Position numbers and translations under genes: made by a program | NCBI GenBank assembly: GCA_963661535.1 | Contig: CAVLCC010000021.1 | Coordinates: 1-32,676 of the forward strand | Length of the DNA: 32,676 bases | Reading direction: 5' to 3' | DNA from: CAVLCC01 sp963661535 | Lineage (GTDB): Bacteria; Actinomycetota; Coriobacteriia; Coriobacteriales; CADBOM01 | Part shown: piece after piece, positions 17,192 to 25,000 of the stretch | Position numbering within the stretch: the first letter of the stretch is position 1 | Layout: each line of letters begins with the position of its first letter | The notes under the pieces: model-generated | Databases searched by the model: none | Told to the model about the DNA's origin: nothing | What the model saw: only the letters and a program-made list of their open reading frames with translations

Positions 17192-18138
17192 TATACGAGT
17201 TTACAAAAATTCATGGAGCAGGAAACGACTTTATTTTCATAGAAGATATGGAGGATAAGGTAACCCTATCTAAAGAGCAGGTTTCTAAATTATGCAACAG
17301 GCACTTTGGAATTGGCGCAGATGGTGTGATTTTGGTTAAGCCAGTTGTGGCAGCTAAAAAAGTTATGGAGCAAATGCATGAGAAGCATTTACAGTTTAAC
17401 TTTGAAACAGAGTCAAAAAACTGCGATGCATTTATGTACTACATCAATTCTGATGGAACACTAGCACAGATGTGCGGCAATGGTGTGCGCTGTTTTGCAA
17501 AATATATCGTGGATAAACAAATTGTAGACAAAGCCAAAGGCTATGTTGATGTTTGGACGCTAGCTGGAGCCAAGCACATTGATTATAAGCTAGATAGTGA
17601 TGGGCTCCTAGAACTTGCAACAGTAAATATGGGCAAGCCAATCTTAGACGCAAAAGAGGTTCCCACAAATTTGCAGCCCAATAGCGACTCATCTGTTATA
17701 GATGCTAAAATCCAAACTCCATATGGAGAACTAACAGCAACTTGTGTTTCTATGGGAAATCCACACTGTGTTTGCTTTATGGATAACGGCGATTTTTTTG
17801 AAGACCCCACAAGTTTTGACATCCAAAAAATTGGCAGCTATATGGAGTGTAACCAAATATTTCCACAAAAATGCAATATCGAATTTGTTTATGTGGTTCC
17901 AGACAGTAAAGACTCAACCATCTTAATGAGAGTATGGGAGCGCGGCTGTGGAGAAACGCTGGCTTGTGGCACTGGAGCATGCGCCACAGGAGTGGCTGCT
18001 TATATTTCGGGTAGAAGTGGCAGAACTAATGATGTCAAACTCTTAGGTGGCACTCTAAACATTTTGTATAACCAAGACGGAAACGTAATAATGACAGGTC
18101 CTGCCAAAGAAGTCTATACAGGTAAGGTAGATATTTAA
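17188..18138 (+). CDS. dapF: Diaminopimelate epimerase
   Basis: A 316-residue cofactor-free epimerase converting LL- to meso-diaminopimelate for lysine and peptidoglycan synthesis. It opens with FTKIHGAGNDFIF. Both catalytic cysteines are present: C96 in MCGNGVRC and C260 in ETLACGTGACA. The GNPHCVCF substrate-binding segment lies at 190-197. The region at about 52-80 between the two usual N-terminal motifs is longer than in the E. coli enzyme, adding some 20 charged residues. It overlaps miaA by 4 bases and abuts the next gene, so it is read as part of one operon. Confidence 0.95.
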   Translation: MIYEFTKIHGAGNDFIFIEDMEDKVTLSKEQVSKLCNRHFGIGADGVILVKPVVAAKKVMEQMHEKHLQFNFETESKNCDAFMYYINSDGTLAQMCGNGVRCFAKYIVDKQIVDKAKGYVDVWTLAGAKHIDYKLDSDGLLELATVNMGKPILDAKEVPTNLQPNSDSSVIDAKIQTPYGELTATCVSMGNPHCVCFMDNGDFFEDPTSFDIQKIGSYMECNQIFPQKCNIEFVYVVPDSKDSTILMRVWERGCGETLACGTGACATGVAAYISGRSGRTNDVKLLGGTLNILYNQDGNVIMTGPAKEVYTGKVDI

Positions 18139-20340
18139 ATGACCTCACGCGGGTTTGAGATTGAAGACACACAAACTCAGTGTGAACGAGCAATTCTGGT
18201 AGGCATAGACAGAAATGACCCCAACTGGCCACTGTCGGAATCTCTAGCAGAGCTTGAGCGCCTTGCTAATACAGCTGGTGCTGAGGTTGTGGGTGTTACT
18301 TCGCAACGTCTAGAGTCGCCTAACCCAAAAACATTTGTTGGATCTGGCAAGGTTCAAGAGATAAGTGAGCTAGCCCTAGCCAACAATGCAGACCTTGTAA
18401 TTTTTGATGACGAGCTAACTCCATCTCAGCAAAATAATTTAGAACGCTTAATAAAAAGCTGCAAAATCATTGATAGAACTGCGCTAATTTTGGATATCTT
18501 TGCATTGCATGCAACTACGCGCGAGGGTCGCCTTCAGGTGAGGCTTGCTCAAAATCAATATTTGTATCCGCGCCTAAGAGGTATGTGGTCGCACTTGGCA
18601 TCAAACAGAATGGGCGGAGGCGTTGGCTCTCGCTTTGGTGAGGGTGAAAGTCAGCTAGAAGTTGACAGACGCATGGTCAGAAAGCGCATCGACAAAATCA
18701 AGACTGAGCTTGCAAAGCTTAGCCAAGACAGGGAAGTGCAACGCAACAGAAGATACGGCGACGGAGTATGCAAGGTTGTGCTTGTTGGATATACAAATGC
18801 AGGCAAGTCTTCTACCTTAAATACTCTAACGGGTGCTGGAGTTTTGGCACAAGATAAACTCTTTGCAACCCTAGACTCAACAACGCGTGCCTACACTTTG
18901 CCCGAGGGTCGAAAAATCACACTCACAGATACTGTAGGATTTATCCAAAAACTTCCAACAACTCTAATTGAGGCCTTTAAGTCTACTCTAGATGAGGTCA
19001 TAGGAAGCGACCTTGTGCTTCATATTTGTGATGCTTCATCGCCAAAAATGGACTCACAATATATGGCTGTGCAAAACGTTTTAGAGCAAATTGGAGCAGT
19101 TTCTATTCCGTCAATTACAGTTTTTAACAAAGTAGATTTGTTGTCTCAAAATGCGCTTTTGTCTCTAAAGCATCGCTATCCAGGTGCAATTTGTGTAAGT
19201 GCACTAGACAACACCGGTTTTGATGAGCTTGTCTCTCGCATATCTCAAGCATGTAGCGCAGCAGATAAGTCGATGACAGTTTTGATTCCTTATTCTCACG
19301 GTTCTCTAGTTGAGTTGGCGCACAAGCGCTGCACCGTGGTTTCTTTATCTTATCTAGACAATGGTGCAGAAATTACTATGAAGTGCCCCTCTAGTTTGGT
19401 TTCTAGATTTGAGTCATTTATTGTAGAAGATAAGGTTGCTGCATTGGCAGACAATTTTGAAGGTGCTGATGATAGCACCGAGTCTGCATCAGCCATGCAA
19501 ATTAAGCTTCTAGATGATAGTGCTTATGAGCCAGAACCTCTTATATGTTCTATGAGCGCTTTTTTGTTGCGTGCAAGCAAAGATGTAGAAATCGCTTCTC
19601 ATGCTCGCGCACAAATTCCTACCTCAATAAGTATTGCACTTCCTCCAAATTGTGCAGGATTTGCAATTCCTGTGTATGCACATGATGAGTCTAATTGCTT
19701 GGGTTTTGCAAACAGTCCTGGACTTATAGATAATGGATACAGAGGAGAGCTAAAGTTTGTTGGATACAATCACAGTTCAAGTGAAATATTGCATATAAGT
19801 GCTGGAGATGCTGTTGGCTACGTTGTGGTTGTTCAAACTCTGATGAAAAATGATTTGCTAGATTGTGTGAATAATAATCAAAAAGAAAAGGAAGACATGG
19901 AAGCTCCTATTAAAATAATCCAAGTAGATAAAGGTATTGAGTTACCGTTATTTTCCCATGAGTCTGATAATGGAATGGACTTGCGTGCTAACAGATCACT
20001 AGAAATAAAACCACTTGAAAGACAAGTAATAAAGTTTGGCATAAAGGTTGAAATAGCAGACGGATATATTGGATTTGTGCAACCACGCAGTGGGTTGGCA
20101 CTTAGAGCTGGTTTATCGATTGTAAATACCCCATCTGTTATTACATCCAAGTGTCAAAGCGAGGAGCTTCAAGCAGTATTTATAAATTTAGACTCAGATA
20201 ATACAATCAATATTCAAAAGGGTGATCGCATAGCTCAGCTAGTTGTTATAAAAACGCCCACTGTAAAGCCCGAGGTTGTAGGTGAGCTAAATTCTACAGA
20301 TCGCGGCAGTGGCGGTTTTGGATCTAGCGGCATATTATAA
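18139..20340 (+). CDS. hflX: HflX GTPase fused to two tandem dUTPase-like domains
   Basis: A 733-residue fusion. Residues 1-430 are HflX, a ribosome-splitting GTPase. They include the glycine-rich N-terminal part (RMGGGVGSRFGEGE), G1 GYTNAGKSS at 217-225, G3 DTVG at 264-267, G4 NKVD at 330-333 and G5 VSAL at 353-356. After a short acidic linker, residues 453-568 resemble dUTPase but keep only motif 3, NSPGLIDNGYRGEL at 525-538. Residues 590-733 are a second dUTPase with motif 1 DNGMDLRA, motif 2 PRSGLA (649-654), motif 4 GDRIAQLVV and motif 5 RGSGGFGSSG (722-731). This second copy has lost motif 3, where the Asp and Tyr are replaced. Together one chain holds all five motifs. dUTPase converts dUTP to dUMP. 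The gene directly abuts dapF. Confidence 0.93.
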   Translation: MTSRGFEIEDTQTQCERAILVGIDRNDPNWPLSESLAELERLANTAGAEVVGVTSQRLESPNPKTFVGSGKVQEISELALANNADLVIFDDELTPSQQNNLERLIKSCKIIDRTALILDIFALHATTREGRLQVRLAQNQYLYPRLRGMWSHLASNRMGGGVGSRFGEGESQLEVDRRMVRKRIDKIKTELAKLSQDREVQRNRRYGDGVCKVVLVGYTNAGKSSTLNTLTGAGVLAQDKLFATLDSTTRAYTLPEGRKITLTDTVGFIQKLPTTLIEAFKSTLDEVIGSDLVLHICDASSPKMDSQYMAVQNVLEQIGAVSIPSITVFNKVDLLSQNALLSLKHRYPGAICVSALDNTGFDELVSRISQACSAADKSMTVLIPYSHGSLVELAHKRCTVVSLSYLDNGAEITMKCPSSLVSRFESFIVEDKVAALADNFEGADDSTESASAMQIKLLDDSAYEPEPLICSMSAFLLRASKDVEIASHARAQIPTSISIALPPNCAGFAIPVYAHDESNCLGFANSPGLIDNGYRGELKFVGYNHSSSEILHISAGDAVGYVVVVQTLMKNDLLDCVNNNQKEKEDMEAPIKIIQVDKGIELPLFSHESDNGMDLRANRSLEIKPLERQVIKFGIKVEIADGYIGFVQPRSGLALRAGLSIVNTPSVITSKCQSEELQAVFINLDSDNTINIQKGDRIAQLVVIKTPTVKPEVVGELNSTDRGSGGFGSSGIL
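19887..19899 (+). promoter_or_regulatory. Internal in-frame ribosome binding site and ATG inside the hflX-dut fusion
   Basis: The sequence aaggaagac at 19887-19895 lies just before an in-frame ATG at 19897 (Met587), at the exact start of the second dUTPase domain. It could allow a separate 147-residue C-terminal product, or be left from a time when this domain was its own gene. The spacing from AAGGA to ATG is about 4 bases, which is short. Confidence 0.4.
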
Positions 20341-20369
20341 GTTATGAATTTTTAGATGGAAGAATTGAT

Positions 20370-20441
20370 ATGGAAAGAATTGCTAGCTTTAGTGTTGACA
20401 ATCTTAGACTTGAGCCTGGCGTATATATTTCTAGAAAAGAC
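20370..20441 (+). pseudogene. Apparent luxS 5' remnant fused to mtnN
   Basis: The 24 codons encode a stretch close to the N-terminus of the LuxS subgroup that begins M-(E/D)-(K/R)-IASF-T-V-D-H and continues PG-Y-SRKD. The LuxS zinc site (HTxEH and a later Cys) is absent, and the position of the conserved His11 is Asn, so no LuxS activity is possible. The fragment is translated as part of the nucleosidase. Family comparison is from memory. Confidence 0.55.
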
Positions 20442-21230
20442 GAGGCACCAAGTGCAATCACCCAAGGTGACACACATACCGACAATCAAAACAATCACAC
20501 CACCCAAAGCGAAACCAAAATTGGAATAATAGGCGCGATGGATGTTGAAGTTGCATATCTAAAAGATGAGATGTCAACCGCGCCTGTTAGCACAACAACA
20601 CGTGCGGGTATGACTTTTTATTCTGGATATATTAATTCACTGTCAGTTGTGCTATGCATGTGCAAGGTTGGAAAAGTTAATGCAGCTATATGCGCACAAA
20701 TAATGTGTGACATTTTTGGTGTAACTCACATTATAAATACAGGTGTTGCAGGTTCTCTAGATGCCCGCATAGATATAGGTGATATTGTAATATCTACCAA
20801 TGCCATTCAACACGATATAGACGTTCACAATTTTGGCTATGAGTATGGACAAGTTCCAGGACTTGAAGTTGTTGGTTTTGAGTCGGATAAAAAACTTAGA
20901 GATATGGCCATACAAGCAGTTAAAAATACAGCTCCGAATATAAAAGCTTTTGAGGGCACAGTCTTAAGCGGAGACCAATTTGTTAGAGATGACGAGATAA
21001 AGAAAAAGCTAAAACATAAGTTTAATGGCCTGTGCTGTGAGATGGAAGGTGCAGCCATTGCACAAGCTGCATATTTAAACGGTGTGCCATTTGTTATTGT
21101 TCGAGCAATTTCTGATAAGGCCGATGGCTCAGACAGTGAGTCGTATGAAGTTTTTGAGAAAAAAGCTGCTAAACACTGTGCGTATATAATCAAACATATG
21201 CTTGAATGTGTTGCAACCTCAAAAGAATAA
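20370..21230 (+). CDS. mtnN: 5'-methylthioadenosine/S-adenosylhomocysteine nucleosidase with a LuxS-like N-terminus
   Basis: A 286-residue protein. Residues 50-280 are a full MTA/SAH nucleosidase: KIGIIGAMDVEV with the catalytic base E60, INTGVAGSL, the FGYEYGQVPG loop, the substrate-binding CEMEGAA (E224, E226) and ISDKAD with the catalytic D249. It removes adenine from MTA and SAH, recycling methionine and relieving SAH inhibition. Residues 1-24 do not belong to this family. MERIASFSVDNLRLEPGVYI followed by SRKD looks like the start of LuxS. Residues 25-49 are a polar linker. GGAAGAATTGAT lies before the ATG. Confidence 0.92.
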   Translation: MERIASFSVDNLRLEPGVYISRKDEAPSAITQGDTHTDNQNNHTTQSETKIGIIGAMDVEVAYLKDEMSTAPVSTTTRAGMTFYSGYINSLSVVLCMCKVGKVNAAICAQIMCDIFGVTHIINTGVAGSLDARIDIGDIVISTNAIQHDIDVHNFGYEYGQVPGLEVVGFESDKKLRDMAIQAVKNTAPNIKAFEGTVLSGDQFVRDDEIKKKLKHKFNGLCCEMEGAAIAQAAYLNGVPFVIVRAISDKADGSDSESYEVFEKKAAKHCAYIIKHMLECVATSKE

Positions 21231-21385
21231 TGTACATTCAAACAAATCTTAAATACAGCTTAAAAAATTTAGTTGAATTCATACATATATAGCAATAAAA
21301 ACATGCACAAATAGTTTATAAAGTATAAAATAAATAAAACTTTATGCCGCTCATAAAAATTTAATTTAGAATTAAAAAAAATTTC

Positions 21386-21414
21386 TTGACTTAACATGTT
21401 CAAATCCATATTTT
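21386..21414 (+). promoter_or_regulatory. Putative promoter of the cobalamin-riboswitch transcript
   Basis: TTGACT at 21386-21391 and TATTTT at 21409-21414 are separated by 17 bases, about 110 bases before the riboswitch. The -35 is good and the -10 matches four of six. Bases 21231-21385 are very AT-rich and hold no other feature I can defend. Confidence 0.4.
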
Positions 21415-21519
21415 TTAGTGTGTAAGGACACAAAAAGTTTGTGTTTAGGCATACATATAGCGTAGATTTTAAATTGTCTAAATCTTAACCTTTTTGAGCT
21501 CTTACAAAAAAGAACATGA

Positions 21520-21712
21520 CATATGCAACTTTCGATATGCGGGGAAGCGAGTGAAAATCTCGCACAGTGCCGCTACTGTGAAGATTTTTTTGAAAACTTG
21601 CTAGGCTAGAAGAATAAGCTTATTCAAGCACTTGCAAGTATTCAAAAAAACCAAGTCAGAAAACCGTTGTTAGTTGTATAGGCAAGCTGCTACGAGCCAT
21701 GGCATAATGCCT
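21520..21712 (+). promoter_or_regulatory. Cobalamin (B12) riboswitch aptamer
   Basis: The conserved core is present: ggggaagcgagtgaaaatct near 21541, the P5 hairpin cacagtgccgctactgtg near 21563-21580, and the 3' B12-box ccaagtcagaaaacc near 21651-21665. The closing helix pairs 21523-21530 with 21672-21679 (eight pairs, one G.U). A following hairpin around 21680-21712 has ggca in its loop, which could kiss tgcc in the P5 loop, as in known cobalamin riboswitches. It is expected to reduce expression of the downstream genes when adenosyl- or related cobalamin is abundant. This is the main evidence that the operon handles corrinoids. Confidence 0.9.
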
Positions 21713-21782
21713 GACCTTCCAAAAGTGTTTGGCGCGTCCTTGCGCCCACAAAAACATGCTTGGCGGGTTATAGTGCGAGAAC

Positions 21783-21809
21783 AGCCGCCTTATGTATGGC
21801 GGTTTTTTT
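21783..21809 (+). terminator. Intrinsic terminator forming the riboswitch expression platform
   Basis: Arms 21783-21789 (agccgcc) and 21798-21804 (ggcggtt, one wobble) form a 7-bp stem with an 8-base loop. The T-tract runs from 21803 to 21809. It lies about 100 bases after the aptamer and 250 bases before the first gene, as expected for control by transcription termination. Confidence 0.8.
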
Positions 21810-22062
21810 ATTGTTCAAACGCACTTTTGCATTCACCCATTAGCTGTGGGGCTCCCTTGTTCTAAGTTGCTTTGATATGTGCATAGTTTTTTAACTTGGC
21901 TTTGTTTTGTGCTGCCATCTAACAAAACATTAGTGCGATGCAAAAAAATATGCAAATCGTAGCAATAAAGATTATAGGAGTGTCGTGTTCAAAAACTGAT
22001 GTTAGCTGCGTTTATAAAAAATATGCAGCAAAGAATGCAAAAGATCGTTTGGAAGGAGAGTT
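21810..22062 (+). other. Long untranslated leader after the riboswitch terminator
   Basis: About 250 bases with no credible ORF. Two further hairpins can be drawn: 21903-21910 with 21922-21929 (tgttttgt/acaaaaca), and 22005-22011 with 22023-22029 (seven pairs with one G.U, core gctgc/gcagc) about 35 bases before the start codon. A strong AAGGAGAG at 22053-22060 precedes ATG 22063. The reason for such a long segment between terminator and gene is not clear. Confidence 0.4.
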
Positions 22063-25000
22063 ATGAAGAAAGGCTTTGAAAAAGTTTTTTCGTGTGCAAT
22101 GGCATTTATTTTTGCATTTGGAATGACTCCAACCCTGCCTACAGCTATGGCAGATGAGGCAAAGCAAGATGTTGTTGAACAAGGTGCGATTAAAGATGGA
22201 ACAACAACTAAAGATCAGACAGCACTAAACAATGAGGCTAGCGAGGGGGATGCTGCTGCATTAGATAAAGCGTCTGAGCAGGAGGCAACTCTGCAAACAA
22301 CAACACTTACAGATGGCACATACAGCGTTAATGTTGCTTCCTCTATGGGAATGCTTACACCAATGACAGGCGATGAGGCTTCGTATATTGTTGTTAAAGA
22401 AAACAAAGCATACGTAGTCTTTAATGGCACATCTAATCCTGATAAAAATGGTGCTGTAAAATATGATGCACTCTACAGAGGAAAGGTTAGCGAGGCACCA
22501 GCAGACGCAGCTTCTGCTGATTGCGTAGTTGGTATTCCAATTTATGCGCCTGAGGGTTCTACAAGCTATACCTATGGTGGAAATACTTACACATGGAGTG
22601 ATGGCACTGGCGTTGTATATGGTTATACCTACGTACTAGATTTTGATAAAGACACACTAATCTCAAAGTTAGATGACACTTCTAATGAAGACATTGACTT
22701 CACTATGCGCTATACCAGCCACTATATGAGTTCTTCAGGAAGTTCAGATTATGCATCTAAGTGGAGCGGCAGCAAAGATCAATACCTCACACTATCTAAC
22801 GTTGTAAGAGCAAGCGACTCAACTGATGTTCCAAGTGCAGACGACAGCGGAGACGTCGAACCTGTAGAGACTTTTTATGTTAATTTCCAATATTCCAGAC
22901 CTAATACAAATCCAGGTAGTGCTGGACTGGTATGCGACTTTACGGATGCAGTAATTACTGTTGTGGATGAAACTAATAAATCTTATAGCGTAGATACTAG
23001 TTCAGGACTTGGTAAAGTAACAGTTCCTAAAGGGCATACATATACTATGACTATGTCAAAAGAAGGCTGTGCTGAAATTGTTCAAGGTGAATGGGATGTA
23101 GAAAAGCACAACTATATCTATACATTTACAGGAAATGACAAAACAGTTCTAACATTTACCGAGGAAGATGCCGGCAAAAACTTGCATGGTTATTATGCTC
23201 CAATTCCACAAGCTGCTGATGATCTAAAGAAGGCACTTGCAATGGTTCCAACCAACACAGGTATCTTTACTGATTCAACAGCTGCAGCCCTAAAAACTGC
23301 TGTGGATAATGCCGATACTACTTGTCTTGAAGAAGACAAACTTGCAGAAATGACACAAAATGTTCTAAATGCTTTAACAAATCTTGTTCCTAAAGATGGA
23401 ACTTATTCTGCTTCTATTACACTAGTTGGAAAGCAAATGTTTAAGCCTTCTACAGGCACACTTACAGTAAAAAATGGCAAGATGACCTACAACGGTCTAA
23501 CTCCAACTGATACTTATACTAAGTATTACAAACCAAGCGTGATGTATTCTGATGGCATTATAACTGATGAGCAAGTTACTGAATACGTTGCTACAGCTAA
23601 ACAAGAAGCTCAAGATGCAGAAACAGCAGGAGATACAACCAACATGGTTTATGGAACCAAGCGCACAGATGCAGCACAAGGATATTCTTTTGATATCCCT
23701 GTGCAAAAGCTTGATTCAACTATTGTTGTAGGTGCTTATTCAAGTACTAGAAACTCTTGGAACTCAACAGGTTGTTTTTATATAGATGCAGCTAGTTTGG
23801 AACAAATCCCTGAAACGCTAACCATAACCAACAATACTGCAATGTTTAAAGGCGAAAAAGCGCAGCTATTCTATGATAAAGATGGCAACACGAACTTGCG
23901 CCTTACACTAAGTGGTTCAACTTATCATTATTTAGTTAAAGGCACTTATGAACAAGCAGTGCAAATTGGGGACGACACATCTAAATGGATTGCTGGAGCG
24001 CTAGACGAAAACAGCAAATACTATTTTGATATTCCTATAAAAGATGGCGAGACAAAGATACCTTTAGTATCTGTTTCTAGCACATATTATGATAAATATA
24101 CTCAAGGGCTTAACACCGTAGAGCGCTCTTTTTATGCTCGTCAAGCTGAGCTAGACGTAGATAATCTAACACTTACTATTGGTGACTACAGCTCTACAGA
24201 AGATTGCACACTTGCAAACTATGGCACAGATATTGCAAACGGAACTGATGCTAGCATTGATGTAGTTGGCTGCATTAACTCTAATACATATAAATATGCT
24301 GTTAGCTTTAAGCTTGCATCAAAATATGACAAGGTATTTGTTGGCAATAAGACCAATGCAGCCCAGGCAGCTGCTTCAAGCTTGATTTCTCCTGCTGCAG
24401 ATGGAACTATCACACTAGATCCTAAAGACGATGGCAGCGGACACGATGGCGCCAAATCTACTATGTCAAGCGGCGTTGGAACAACAATTTCTGTTAGAAA
24501 TGCTAGTGATCAAACTTGGACTGAGTATGTTGTAACTCCAGATTTGCTAGACAACACTGTCTCTCTAGACAAATTAAGCACAATTGATGATGTTAAGGCA
24601 CTTATCGAAAAACTTCCTTCATTTGAGCAGGTCACTGCTGAAAACGAAACACAAATTAGAACTGCTGAGCGTGCATATAATGCACTCACAACAGCTGAAC
24701 AAGCACAGCTAGATACACAATCAGCTACGAAGTATGCATACGATACTATGCAGCCATACGGACGTGTTCTAGAAACTGCAGTTTGGGCTCTAGAGGCTCT
24801 TAATCCTGTAAACAACGAAACATCTCTTGCTGAGGGTATCTACAACGCAAATAGCGGACTTACCAGCGAATATAGCAAAGGTAAGAGCACTTCTCCACGT
24901 GAGCGTCCGTGGAGTGTTAAGTCAATATCTGTAGATGCTGATGGTAATGCAACCGCAGCAGTTACAGTTGAAAGCACCGGCTATACTTATATTAGATTTG

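Noticed and set aside
18139..20340. HflX and dUTPase as separate genes joined by a sequencing error
   Set aside because: The frame is open throughout, the linker is plausible, and the complementary loss of motifs in the two dUTPase halves is hard to explain by an error.
21202..21241. Inverted repeat around the mtnN stop codon as a terminator
   Set aside because: The 8-bp pair (ttgaatgt/acattcaa) has no T-tract after it and is AT-rich.
21674..21865. 63-codon ORF after the B12 riboswitch
   Set aside because: It spans the riboswitch 3' end and the intrinsic terminator, has no ribosome binding site, and its sequence resembles no protein.
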